A DNA stretch of 36,412 nt from assembly GCA_902784045.1 (NCBI GenBank), contig CACZTE010000270.1, forward strand, positions 1 through 36,412, in the 5' to 3' direction. The position numbers were made by a program, and so were the translations under genes. A model generated the notes under the pieces. The model saw only the letters and a program-made list of their open reading frames with translations. It was not told where the DNA came from and did no database searches. The stretch's first letter is position 1. Each line of letters begins with the position of its first letter. Source of the DNA: an uncultured Eubacterium sp. Lineage in GTDB: Bacteria > Bacillota > Clostridia > Eubacteriales > Eubacteriaceae. Positions 18,017-25,982 of this stretch are shown here, piece after piece.

Positions 18017-18048
18017 AAAAAAAGCCCGGACAAAAATGGGCTTTTTTT
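18017..18048. terminator. bidirectional intrinsic terminator
   Basis: A7-GCCC (18017-18027) pairs with GGGC-T7 (18038-18048). Runs of A and T on both sides make it work for the phosphohexomutase gene (plus strand) and degV (minus strand), which converge here. Confidence 0.9.
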
Positions 18049-18068
18049 AATATTTATGATGATGTAAA

Positions 18069-18902
18069 TCAATATGCGACAACGATGCCTCCGCGATCGG
18101 CGTATACCGTCGATAATCCGCCGGATTCAAAAATAACGATTTTCTTGAAATCGGTCAGTTCTTCAAGCTGCGATTTTAACGCTTCGGCCGTCTCTCTGGC
18201 ATTGACATGGGTAATGGCAAATATGCGGTCTTTTGATGAGTCAACTTCATCAGCAACAATCTGCGCCAGTCGTTTGAATGATTTTTTCTTTCCGCGAACT
18301 TTTTCTTTGAGTTCAATTTCACCATTGACACCCATCATAATGGGGGAGATTTTCAAAAGTTTTCCAACTAAGGCGACACCGGGCTTGATGCGTCCGTTTT
18401 TGACCAGATTATCCATACTGTTTAAGATGAAAAAAGTAGTCATGCCATGAATAAAATCACGTATAATCGGAACGATTTCTTCAGGAGTAAGGCCTTTGTG
18501 AAGCATTTCGGCAATTTTGATACCAACCAGATTTTCTCCGCAAGCGGCACTTAGACTATCAAAAACAAACACGCGGTCTCCGAAACCTTTTTCTTCGGCT
18601 AGTTGTTTAGCTGCCATGGCCGAATTGTACGAACCGCTGAGTTTACTCGAGATGGTGACAATGTAATTGTTTTTTTCGGGATCGATGGCTTTAAAAAAAG
18701 CTTCAGGAGGAGGACAAGCCGTTCCGATTCTGTTTTTCGTCATTTGCATTTTATCAATGAGCCATGTCGTATTAATATTTTCGTCAATGATTTCATTGTC
18801 GTCAATTAAAATGCTGAAAGGCACGCGAGTATACTCAATATCCGGATCAAGCATTGAATCATTAAAATCATAGCAGCTGTCGACAATAATTTTGGTTTCC
18901 AT
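18069..18902 (-). CDS. DegV family fatty-acid-binding protein
   Basis: DegV-fold protein (277 aa). Characterised relatives (FakB) hold a fatty acid for phosphorylation by FakA; whether this one does is inference. Family signs are the N-terminal IIVDSCYDFN start, the RIGTACPPPEAFF loop where most members have a TSQPSP-like sequence, the IVTISSKLSGSYNSA segment and the C-terminal ESGGLSTVYADRGGI with the His usually seen here replaced. Cytoplasmic. It is monocistronic or at the end of the minus-strand group, 49 nt after proA and before a strong terminator. AAGAGAG serves as a weak ribosome binding site. Confidence 0.9.
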   Translation of the reverse strand: METKIIVDSCYDFNDSMLDPDIEYTRVPFSILIDDNEIIDENINTTWLIDKMQMTKNRIGTACPPPEAFFKAIDPEKNNYIVTISSKLSGSYNSAMAAKQLAEEKGFGDRVFVFDSLSAACGENLVGIKIAEMLHKGLTPEEIVPIIRDFIHGMTTFFILNSMDNLVKNGRIKPGVALVGKLLKISPIMMGVNGEIELKEKVRGKKKSFKRLAQIVADEVDSSKDRIFAITHVNARETAEALKSQLEELTDFKKIVIFESGGLSTVYADRGGIVVAY

Positions 18903-18951
18903 ATCAATTCTCTCTTAATTGTTTATTATTCATTGTGATGAACGAGTATGT

Positions 18952-20262
18952 TTAAAGGGGATATTTATTATCGATTAGACGGTGCGTAAATTGTTTTTGA
19001 CTATCGGCGTAATCCGCGACAATTTGCCCGTCTCCGATTAATATATATTTATAGCTGACTAAACCGTCAAGACCAACCGGACCTCTGGCATGCAACTTGG
19101 AAGTTGAGATTCCGACTTCTGCGCCGAATCCGTAGCGATAGCCGTCCGCGAATCGTGTGGAGCAATTCACAAAGACATCGGCGGAATCGACAAGTGAACA
19201 GAAGCGCCCCGCATTGTCCATGTTTTCGGTGATGATGGCATCGGTGTGTCCGGACCCGAAAAGATTGATATGATCGATGGCTTCGTTTAAGTCATTGACG
19301 ATTTTTACAGAAAGCACATAATCTAGATATTCCGTTTTCCAATCTGTTTCCGTTGCTGTATCTGCCGAAATAATTGCGCGGACATTTTCATCGCCGATGA
19401 GGCGAACCCCCGCTTTATCAAAGGCTGCCTTGAGTTCGGGAAGGATTGAGGGAGCAACGGACCGGTGAATAAGAAGCGTCTCCATGGCGTTGCACACCGA
19501 AACATATTGGGTTTTAGCATCCAATGAGATATCGATGGCTTTTTTTAGATCGGCGTCCGCGTCAATATAAACATGGCAAATGCCATCGGAATGACCCATG
19601 ACGGGAATCCGGGTATGATCCATAATATAGCGAACAAAAGCGTTTGAACCTCTGGGGATGATGAGATCAATATAATCATCCAAATCCAAAATGGCATTGA
19701 CGTTTTCCCGGCTTTCCAGATTATAGATCCATCCTTCGGGCATTCCCGCGTTTTGAGACGCGTTGTTGATGATTTCAAACAGTTTGCGATTGGTTAACAG
19801 GGCTTCTTTGCCGCCTTTGAGCATAACGGCGTTTCCGGATTTTAAACACAGCGTGGAAATTTGAACAAAAGCATCCGGACGCGATTCAAAAATCACACCG
19901 ATTACGCCAATGGATGTCGTTACTTGATATAGATTAAGATTGATATCAAGCTCAGTCGCTTTAAGGGTTTTACCCAATGGATCTGGAAGATGAATCAGCT
20001 CGCTGATGCCTTTGATGATACCGTCAATTTTTTTATCGTCAAAACGCAAGCGTTTTAAAAGTGGATCGGAAAGATTGTCCGATTTACCTTTTTCGATATC
20101 TTTTTCGTTGGCGGCGATGATTTCGCTTCTGCTTTGATCAAGGGCATCCGCAATGGCCTGAAGGGCTCGGTTTCTTTGATCTTCGGATTTTGCCGAAAGC
20201 ATGATGCCGGCATCACGGGCTGTTTTTCCGGCTTTTTCAATGGTAGTGGCTGATGTTGCCAT
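18952..20262 (-). CDS. proA: glutamate-5-semialdehyde dehydrogenase (gamma-glutamyl phosphate reductase)
   Basis: Second enzyme of proline synthesis: NADPH-dependent reduction of gamma-glutamyl phosphate to glutamate semialdehyde. Catalytic Cys257 lies in VSVCNAMETLLIH; other family stretches are FESRPDAFVQI (125-135) and GSNAFVRYIM. The length of 436 aa is normal (about 415-430). The frame is open up to 20355, but the start at 20262 has AAGGAGG 7 nt upstream and gives the normal N-terminus; the extra 31 residues would run over a terminator-like hairpin. proB is not in the window. Confidence 0.95.
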   Translation of the reverse strand: MATSATTIEKAGKTARDAGIMLSAKSEDQRNRALQAIADALDQSRSEIIAANEKDIEKGKSDNLSDPLLKRLRFDDKKIDGIIKGISELIHLPDPLGKTLKATELDINLNLYQVTTSIGVIGVIFESRPDAFVQISTLCLKSGNAVMLKGGKEALLTNRKLFEIINNASQNAGMPEGWIYNLESRENVNAILDLDDYIDLIIPRGSNAFVRYIMDHTRIPVMGHSDGICHVYIDADADLKKAIDISLDAKTQYVSVCNAMETLLIHRSVAPSILPELKAAFDKAGVRLIGDENVRAIISADTATETDWKTEYLDYVLSVKIVNDLNEAIDHINLFGSGHTDAIITENMDNAGRFCSLVDSADVFVNCSTRFADGYRYGFGAEVGISTSKLHARGPVGLDGLVSYKYILIGDGQIVADYADSQKQFTHRLIDNKYPL

Positions 20263-20290
20263 ATAAATCCTCCTTCTTTGCGAGAGGTGA

Positions 20291-20317
20291 TAAAAAGGAA
20301 AACCGGTATCACCGGTT
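20291..20317 (-). terminator. probable terminator after rlmH
   Basis: Perfect 7-bp stem AACCGGT (20301-20307) and ACCGGTT (20311-20317) with a 3-nt loop. On the minus strand it is followed by TTCCTTTTTA, a fair T-tract. It separates rlmH from proA; a plus-strand role is less likely because no plus gene ends here. Confidence 0.55.
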
Positions 20318-20380
20318 AAAGTTTTTGGCAATAAATCGCTTTTAATCGAAATCAAATGCTTAAAATGATTATTTTACGTT

Positions 20381-20857
20381 TTATTTGTGATAGGTTTCAT
20401 GACGGTTAATCTTAAAGGCGCGATAAATTTGTTCAAAAAGCATCAAACGAAACAACTGATGGGGAAATGTCATATCCGAAAATGATAATCGATAATTGAC
20501 AGCTTTTTTTACTTGAGGGGAGAGCCCGTAAGAACCGCCGATAATAAAAATAAATTCCGCAATGCCATTAACAGCATTGGTGTCGATCATGTTGGCGAAG
20601 GCTTCGGATGTTATTTTTTTTCCTTTTATATCCAAAGCAATACTGTATGCTTCTTTTTTAAGATGCTTTAAAATGTCCCGGCCTTCGGATTCAATGACTT
20701 TGATAATTTCGGACGGGGATTCGTTTCCGGGAGATTGATCTTTTATCTCGATAATCCTGACTTTAGCAAAACGCGAAAGACGTTTAGCGTATTCGTTAAC
20801 CCCGTCCTGCAAATATTTTTCTTTTAGTTTGCCGACGGCAATAATTGTGATTTTCAA
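20381..20857 (-). CDS. rlmH: 23S rRNA (pseudouridine-1915-N3)-methyltransferase
   Basis: SPOUT-class methyltransferase (158 aa) that methylates pseudouridine 1915 in helix 69 of 23S rRNA on assembled ribosomes. The start ITIIAVGKLKEKYL and the knotted C-terminal part with FIIGGSYG, LSFSDMTFPHQL and RLMLFEQIYRA are diagnostic. The start codon is TTG at 20857, because the conserved N-terminus begins exactly there. No clear ribosome binding site is seen; the stop of the small upstream gene is 12 nt away, so translation may be coupled. Confidence 0.96.
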   Translation of the reverse strand: MKITIIAVGKLKEKYLQDGVNEYAKRLSRFAKVRIIEIKDQSPGNESPSEIIKVIESEGRDILKHLKKEAYSIALDIKGKKITSEAFANMIDTNAVNGIAEFIFIIGGSYGLSPQVKKAVNYRLSFSDMTFPHQLFRLMLFEQIYRAFKINRHETYHK

Positions 20858-20869
20858 TGACGCGGCAAA

Positions 20870-21028
20870 TTAAAAACGAAAACCGTACATGGCAATCATA
20901 CCGATAATCAGTGCACCGGCTAAAACCAAAGCACCGATACGATAGACAGTTTTGGTGCTGCCTTTTTCTTTATATTCGCGTTTTTCTTTTGTGTAATTGC
21001 TGTTTTTTCTTTTTTTCTTTTTAGCCAT
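20870..21028 (-). CDS. small single-pass membrane protein of unknown function
   Basis: 52 residues: a strongly basic N-terminal half (Lys/Arg-rich MAKKKKRKNSN start) followed by one hydrophobic helix at about 30-48 and a short polar end. I do not recognise the family. The ATG at 21028 was chosen because AGAAAGGA lies about 6 nt upstream; the open frame extends further to 21121 without such a site. It lies 12 nt before rlmH, so the two are likely co-transcribed. The positive-inside rule predicts a cytoplasmic N-terminus. Confidence 0.7.
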   Translation of the reverse strand: MAKKKKRKNSNYTKEKREYKEKGSTKTVYRIGALVLAGALIIGMIAMYGFRF

Positions 21029-21065
21029 GATTTTTCCTTTCTTAATATCATTCTGAATATTGTAT

Positions 21066-21087
21066 AGACAAAAGCTTAATTTTGTCT
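21066..21087. repeat. 8-bp inverted repeat upstream of the small membrane-protein gene
   Basis: AGACAAAA (21066-21073) and TTTTGTCT (21080-21087) form a perfect stem with a 6-nt loop, 38 nt before the minus-strand gene. There is no good T-tract on either side, so an operator is as likely as a terminator. Confidence 0.4.
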
Positions 21088-21201
21088 GACAAACAGTTAT
21101 TTGATTTTGATGAAGAATCAAAAACTCGACATCAAAGAGAAAAACTGTTATCTGTAGTTCGCTTTCCGAAGCGCGGTTGCATTGTAATTGACGAGGATGT
21201 G

Positions 21202-21786
21202 TTAATTATCTTTGTTTTCCTTTTTATCCTGATGATCTTCGGGGAACAATTCAGGATGCTGTTCACGGTATTCTCTGCGCATCTCTTCAACGATCCGTTT
21301 GGTTTCTTCTTCCTCATCGATTTCGTTTTGACGAAGCATGGCGACATACTCAGAAAACATTTCGGGGGCTTTGGCTTTTTCGCCGTCTTCAAGTTTTTCT
21401 CCGTAACTATCAGCGAAAATAGCGCGTTCTGACGGTCCTTCAAAGTCAATGGCAACTACACCTTGGTGAAGTCCGAGAAGCATTTCGCCACCAGCCACCA
21501 TGATTTGCAGCGTTTTTCCCACTGCGGAAGCTTTGAGTCCCGATGTGGCGGGACCGGTCCATTGCATACCGTCATAACGGGGCATGATATGTCCCCATCG
21601 TTGCATAAAATCATATTCCGCTTTGGCATTATCCACATCAATCATCGTGAGACCAACGGTTGTATCGGGTGCATAGAGCGAAACGATGCCGTTTTTGATG
21701 CGGCTTTCCGTGATATATTCTTTAACAATATCGGTGATATCTTTTAAATTATCTTTCTTTGTAAAAGAAATTAATAATTTTTTCAT
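21202..21786 (-). CDS. divergent YjbQ/UPF0047-like protein with acidic C-terminal tail
   Basis: The middle (VGKTLQIMVAGGEMLLGLHQG, then a DFEGPSERAIF stretch) fits the YjbQ/UPF0047 fold, whose members are described as weak thiamine-phosphate synthases of uncertain real function. Residues that I recall as conserved are changed here: the HTT motif reads DTT, the AH-LKAS segment reads TSGLKAS, and GTWQ reads GLHQ. A Glu/Lys-rich tail of about 55 residues (140-194) is added to the about 135-aa core. So fold assignment is fair but enzymatic activity is doubtful. AAGGAG lies 6 nt upstream of the ATG at 21786. Its promoter region is shared, head to head, with that of tRNA-Pro. Confidence 0.75.
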   Translation of the reverse strand: MKKLLISFTKKDNLKDITDIVKEYITESRIKNGIVSLYAPDTTVGLTMIDVDNAKAEYDFMQRWGHIMPRYDGMQWTGPATSGLKASAVGKTLQIMVAGGEMLLGLHQGVVAIDFEGPSERAIFADSYGEKLEDGEKAKAPEMFSEYVAMLRQNEIDEEEETKRIVEEMRREYREQHPELFPEDHQDKKENKDN

Positions 21787-21805
21787 AAATCTCCTTAAAA
21801 AATAC

Positions 21806-21834
21806 TTGATTTAAAAACAAAACTATATTACAAT
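21806..21834 (+). promoter_or_regulatory. promoter of tRNA-Pro
   Basis: TTGATT (21806-21811), 17-nt spacer, TACAAT (21829-21834); the predicted start is near 21841, 27 nt before the mature tRNA 5' end. Confidence 0.6.
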
Positions 21835-21867
21835 AAATTTCGTTGATTTGCAACAGAATAATTCAAT

Positions 21868-21944
21868 CGGGGTGTGGCTCAGTTTGGTAGAGCGCATGGT
21901 TCGGGACCATGAGGCCGGAGGTTCAAATCCTCTCACTCCGACCA
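21868..21944 (+). tRNA. tRNA-Pro (anticodon CGG)
   Basis: 77-nt cloverleaf with encoded CCA. Acceptor arms CGGGGTG and CACTCCG (one G-U pair), anticodon stem CATGG/CCATG with loop TTCGGGA giving anticodon CGG, T-loop GTTCAAATC. Reads CCG codons. It stands alone with its own promoter and terminator. Confidence 0.97.
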
Positions 21945-21959
21945 TTTCAAAAATGCGGC

Positions 21960-21987
21960 GGCAGACTGTGATAGTCTGTCGTTTTTT
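21960..21987 (+). terminator. terminator of tRNA-Pro
   Basis: GGCAGACT (21960-21967) and AGTCTGTC (21973-21980), one G-U pair, loop GTGAT, followed by GTTTTTT. Confidence 0.85.
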
Positions 21988-22089
21988 GATATCCTCTAAA
22001 ACCACAATATCAGGATTGGATAGTGGATTAAAATATGACCGAATGAAACAAGACAGAATGATGACGGGCAATAGCTAAGCATAATACTT

Positions 22090-22119
22090 TTGTTTTGTAC
22101 ACATGGCCGAATGTATATT
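22090..22119 (+). promoter_or_regulatory. putative promoter of gshA
   Basis: TTGTTT (22090-22095), 18-nt spacer, TATATT (22114-22119), 29 nt before the start codon. Confidence 0.5.
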
Positions 22120-22148
22120 TGTTTTCTTTCAAAATACGGAGATGATGA

Positions 22149-23561
22149 ATGAATAATACAAATGACCTTTATAATTTGAATGTTTTAAAAGAATTATCGC
22201 CCGAAGACATTTTCGAGGGAGGAATCGGAATCGAACGGGAAGGGCTCCGAGTCAATCATAACGGAGAATTGGCCCTGACACCCCATCCCCAATTCTTCGA
22301 GCCAAAATTAACAAATCCTTATATAACGACGGATTTTTCCGAAAGTCAAATCGAAATTGTGACCCCGACTGGCGCGTCTCCCGAAGAAACCTACAATATG
22401 CTTTCGGCGTTAACGACAGCGGTTCATAAAAACTTACGCGAAGGAGAACTCTATTGGCCTCAATCCGTCCCCGGCATTGTTCCCGATGATGACACTATCC
22501 CCATCGCGGATTACGGAGAAGGAGAGGACGCCAAAAAGGCGATGGCCTATCGTGAAGGCCTCGCGAAACGTTACGGCAAAAAGAAACAGTTGATTTCGGG
22601 AATTCATTTTAATTTTTCTTTTTCCGATAACACGATTAAAAAACTCTGGAAAACGCATTGCCCGGAAATGAGTTTCAAAGATTACAAAGACGGCGTCTAT
22701 TTAAAAATTGTCCGTAACTATTTGCGATACCGTTGGTTTGTCATCTATTTGATGAGCGCTTCTGTCGGGGCGGATGATAGTTTTACGTCAACCTGTTTAT
22801 CATCTCTTTCACGAAGTGACGGTCACGGTGCTTCATATTGGAAATACGGCGTGTCCCTTCGCAATTCAGACTGCGGATATAAAAATATCAATCCGTTGTT
22901 TCCGCGGTATGACAGCGTCGCGCATTTTACATCTGATATCCGGGCATACATTAAAGGTGGTTTGCTTTCCGAGGCGAAAGAGCTTTACACGCAGATTCGG
23001 ATGAAACCGAAAGATGTCGGAAATCTATTGGATTCTTTGGAACAAGACGGCATACAATACGTTGAAATGCGCACCATTGATTTAAATCCCTTTGATCCCT
23101 GCGGTATTGCAAAAAACGATATTGCTTTTATGCGCTTGCTGATGGTCTATCTGTTTGTTACGCCCGAAACGCCGTATGAAAATTGGCAAATTGAGGGACT
23201 CACCAACGAAAACAGCGTGTCAACCCGCGGATTGGATCCGGGACTCGGATTACAGCGTGATGGTGTGTCAATTAACTTTTTCTCATGGGCAAAACAAATC
23301 ATCAGAGATCTTCAATTCATTAACCGGGAATTAAATTTAGGTTGCGGTGAAATTATAAAAGAAGCTGCCAACCGTATTGATTATCCCGACAGAACATATG
23401 CTCAGCGTTTGATGGATTTAATCGCGAACAAAGGCTATATTAACGGCCATTTGGAACTGGCGGAATCTTATCATCAGGATTTTATTTCCCGCGGTTATCC
23501 CGACGATGCGACAATCCAAAAGATGCTGGATCAAACATTTACCGGAGGACATACACTTTGA
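22149..23561 (+). CDS. gshA: glutamate-cysteine ligase
   Basis: Joins glutamate and cysteine to gamma-glutamylcysteine with ATP. The N-terminal EGGIGIEREGLRV and the YITTDFSESQIEIVTP stretch are hallmarks of the gamma-proteobacterial/GshF-type ligase; MRTIDLNPFDP near residue 313 is also typical. At 470 aa it ends where the ligase domain ends, so the ATP-grasp (GshB-like) half of bifunctional GshF is absent, and no gshB is nearby. The organism may complete glutathione elsewhere or stop at gamma-glutamylcysteine. GGAG precedes the ATG by about 8 nt. The last 4 nt overlap the thioesterase gene. Confidence 0.92.
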   Translation: MNNTNDLYNLNVLKELSPEDIFEGGIGIEREGLRVNHNGELALTPHPQFFEPKLTNPYITTDFSESQIEIVTPTGASPEETYNMLSALTTAVHKNLREGELYWPQSVPGIVPDDDTIPIADYGEGEDAKKAMAYREGLAKRYGKKKQLISGIHFNFSFSDNTIKKLWKTHCPEMSFKDYKDGVYLKIVRNYLRYRWFVIYLMSASVGADDSFTSTCLSSLSRSDGHGASYWKYGVSLRNSDCGYKNINPLFPRYDSVAHFTSDIRAYIKGGLLSEAKELYTQIRMKPKDVGNLLDSLEQDGIQYVEMRTIDLNPFDPCGIAKNDIAFMRLLMVYLFVTPETPYENWQIEGLTNENSVSTRGLDPGLGLQRDGVSINFFSWAKQIIRDLQFINRELNLGCGEIIKEAANRIDYPDRTYAQRLMDLIANKGYINGHLELAESYHQDFISRGYPDDATIQKMLDQTFTGGHTL

Positions 23562-24286
23562 GAACTGACTATACCACCGAAAGACGCGTTGCGTGTTATG
23601 ACTGCCTGGGAAATCACCTGATTTCCCCGGTACGAATTCTTGACTATTTTCAACAGAGCAGTCATGAACAGAGTGAAGTTCTGGGTGTTGGACAGGATTT
23701 TTTGATATCGTCCGAACTCAGCTGGGTGCTCATCAAATATCATGTCGATTTTTTCAGTTATCCAGCCTGCGATGATAATGTGACGGTTTTAACTGAAGCG
23801 AAATCCGTTAAAGGCTTTTTTTCTCAGCGCCGTTTTGCCCTTTTTAATGCCGGCGGAGAAATTCTTGCCGACGCGAAAACACAATGGGCTATGCTTGACA
23901 GAAAAACAGGTGAGATGGTTCGCTTAGAGCAAATTTCGGAAAATGATAAATACGGTGTCACGGGAAACGCTTTTCCTTACCGGTTTAAAAAGATTAAAAA
24001 AATTGACGATGTAACTTTTACGGATAGCGTAAAAGTATTAATCGGCGACATTGATTTTAACGGACATGTCAACCACGTCAACTATTTTGATTGGGCATTG
24101 TCGCCGGTCGCAACCCGATTGGCAAAAGGGGAGCAGGTTAAAACCCTCGATATTTACTTTAAACAACAGGCTTTTTTGGGAGATGTTTTGACCATTCGGG
24201 GGGTAATGACCAGAGATAACACGCTTCGAGCGGATATTGTCAGAGATGACGAGATTATCTGCGAAAATCTGATTGTCTTGGCATAA
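23558..24286 (+). CDS. acyl-ACP thioesterase (FatA/FatB-like, double hotdog)
   Basis: Releases free fatty acid from acyl carrier protein in the cytoplasm. Two tandem hotdog halves: the first begins with RVACYDCLGNHLISP and holds the central helix with LDYFQQSSHEQSE; the second contains the catalytic-type DIDFNGHVNHVNY with Asp, Asn and His. Length 242 aa is normal. The start is TTG at 23558, overlapping the gshA stop as TTGA, with GGAGG 8 nt upstream. The tight coupling with gshA is unexpected, since the two pathways are not obviously linked. Confidence 0.9.
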   Translation: MRTDYTTERRVACYDCLGNHLISPVRILDYFQQSSHEQSEVLGVGQDFLISSELSWVLIKYHVDFFSYPACDDNVTVLTEAKSVKGFFSQRRFALFNAGGEILADAKTQWAMLDRKTGEMVRLEQISENDKYGVTGNAFPYRFKKIKKIDDVTFTDSVKVLIGDIDFNGHVNHVNYFDWALSPVATRLAKGEQVKTLDIYFKQQAFLGDVLTIRGVMTRDNTLRADIVRDDEIICENLIVLA

Positions 24287-24367
24287 AACCCATTATGATT
24301 ATTTTTTTGAAAAGAGCGGACAAGATGCTTTTTTTGAAATACATTGATAAAACCCGTCGTGAAACCC

Positions 24368-24396
24368 TTGAGTTTTAATGGGATTTGTAGAATAAT
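24368..24396 (+). promoter_or_regulatory. putative promoter of the dehydrogenase gene
   Basis: TTGAGT (24368-24373), 17-nt spacer, AATAAT (24391-24396); the leader would be about 27 nt with AAAAGGAG before the ATG. Confidence 0.5.
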
Positions 24397-24429
24397 AAGC
24401 ATGAATTTAGATAAAAAAGGAGATAATTA

Positions 24430-25629
24430 ATGGATAATCACGCTGCGATTGAGCAAGCCAAAGAACACTTTGGAAAGATTATTGAAGATCAGCTGTTAAG
24501 AATCGAAAATATGAAAAATGAAGGTGATTTTGTCGATTATCAAAATAAAGACGAAATCGTCATCGGTGTTGTCGGCGGTGACGGCATTGGCCCCTTCATC
24601 ACCAAGGAAGCCGAAAAAGTGCTTGCTTTCTTGCTGAAAGACGATATTGACGCAGGAAAAATAAAATTAAAAGAAATTGATGGTTTAACCATTGAAAACC
24701 GTATTAAATGCGGCAAAGCGATTCCAGATGATGTCATGGAAGAATTAAAAGCCTGCGACGTCATTCTCAAAGGACCGACGACCACACCGCGTAAGGGCGA
24801 CGGCATGCCCAATATCGAAAGCGCCAATGTCGCGATGCGAAAAGCGCTTGATTTGTTTGCCAATGTACGCCCGGTTTCCGTTCCGGAAAAAGGCATCGAT
24901 TGGACATTCTACCGCGAAAACACCGAAGGCGGCTACGCAGTCGGCAGTCAGGGAATCAATGTCAATGATGATCTTGCCATCGATTTTACTGTTGCGACCC
25001 AGGGCGGAAGCGAACGAATCATTCGCGCAGCCTTTGAGTATGCCAAAAACTCCGGAAAAAACAAAGTGACGGTGGTAACCAAAGCCAATGTTATTAAAAC
25101 CACTGATGGCAAATTCCTCGATACAGCGAAAAAAATCGCCGAAGAATATCCTGAAGTTGAAATGGACGACTGGTATATTGATATCATGACGGCAAAACTT
25201 GTCGATGAAAAACGCAGAACACAATTTAAAGTGCTTGTACTGCCTAATCTTTACGGAGATATCTTAACCGATGAAGCTGCCGAATTCCAAGGCGGTGTCG
25301 GCACAGCCGGTTCCGCCAATATCGGCAAGCGCTACGCGATGTTTGAAGCCATTCACGGTTCCGCGCCGCGGATGGTAGATGAAGGCCGTGCTCAATACGC
25401 TGATCCCTGCAGCATTATTCGCGCTGCGGGAATGCTTCTTGATCATATCGGCTATTCAGAAGAAGCGAAAAGGCTGCAAATGGCCCTCGATATCTGCGGA
25501 CAATATGAGAAAAAACTTGTACTCACAGGAAGAGATACCGGAGCTACCGGTGCCGAGTATGCTGAATATCTGATGGAAACCCTTTCCCGCGAAGATCTGA
25601 TTGAAGTGTACAACAGCTATCAAAAATAA
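24430..25629 (+). CDS. isocitrate/isopropylmalate family dehydrogenase, probably NAD-dependent isocitrate dehydrogenase-like
   Basis: Metal-dependent beta-hydroxyacid oxidative decarboxylase (399 aa). Family features: GDGIGPFITKEAEKVL near the N-terminus (about 50-65), the substrate loop RENTEGGY (about 162-169), the conserved Lys in VTKANVIKTTDG, and metal-binding Asp residues in LYGDILTDEAA followed by HGSAPRM. RENTEGGY resembles isocitrate dehydrogenases (RENTEGEY) more than isopropylmalate dehydrogenases, but homoisocitrate or tartrate-type substrates are not excluded. An N-terminal extension of about 38 residues precedes the Rossmann-like core. It is monocistronic, with its own promoter and a strong terminator. 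Confidence 0.86.
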   Translation: MDNHAAIEQAKEHFGKIIEDQLLRIENMKNEGDFVDYQNKDEIVIGVVGGDGIGPFITKEAEKVLAFLLKDDIDAGKIKLKEIDGLTIENRIKCGKAIPDDVMEELKACDVILKGPTTTPRKGDGMPNIESANVAMRKALDLFANVRPVSVPEKGIDWTFYRENTEGGYAVGSQGINVNDDLAIDFTVATQGGSERIIRAAFEYAKNSGKNKVTVVTKANVIKTTDGKFLDTAKKIAEEYPEVEMDDWYIDIMTAKLVDEKRRTQFKVLVLPNLYGDILTDEAAEFQGGVGTAGSANIGKRYAMFEAIHGSAPRMVDEGRAQYADPCSIIRAAGMLLDHIGYSEEAKRLQMALDICGQYEKKLVLTGRDTGATGAEYAEYLMETLSREDLIEVYNSYQK

Positions 25630-25677
25630 AGATTTCCTTTTCCGACTTTTGAATTAGTCCTCAAATGTTGGACAATT

Positions 25678-25712
25678 CAGCGTAGCAGTTAAAAAATTGC
25701 TGCGCTGTTTTT
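25678..25712 (+). terminator. intrinsic terminator after the dehydrogenase gene
   Basis: 13-bp stem with two G-U pairs: CAGCGTAGCAGTT (25678-25690) and AATTGCTGCGCTG (25695-25707), loop AAAA, then TTTTT. Confidence 0.88.
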
Positions 25713-25982
25713 AAAGAAGAGAGATGATATCAGAATTGAAACGTTCCAATCATTGTATTGGTTTATTGTCATGAAAAATTGTTTTGAAATATACATTGAG
25801 AATCATTTCGCAGACACCAGCCGTTAAACATTTCAATGTGTCTGGCATCATGAAAATTAAGACAATGAAATTATTCATGAAAAAAATTTGCAAATTATGA
25901 AAATTAATAATAAAATATAAAAAACGTTGTTTATTGACAACTTATTTCAAAGAACAAATAAAGTAAAGATATAAGGAGAACC
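25713..25982 (+). promoter_or_regulatory. AT-rich leader/promoter region of the EctB-like gene
   Basis: No gene is seen in this stretch. It has a small hairpin CCAAT/ATTGG near 25746-25762, a 7-bp inverted repeat CAGACAC (25811-25817) and GTGTCTG (25838-25844), and a TTGACA at 25934-25939. The only -10-like sequence at proper distance is a weak AATAAA (25957-25962), so promoter assignment is tentative. AAGGAG sits just before the ATG at 25983. Confidence 0.4.

Noticed and set aside
21823..22071. 82-codon minus-strand open frame with GFEPPASWSRT-type peptide
   Set aside because: It is the antisense of tRNA-Pro; this peptide type is a well-known false protein in databases.
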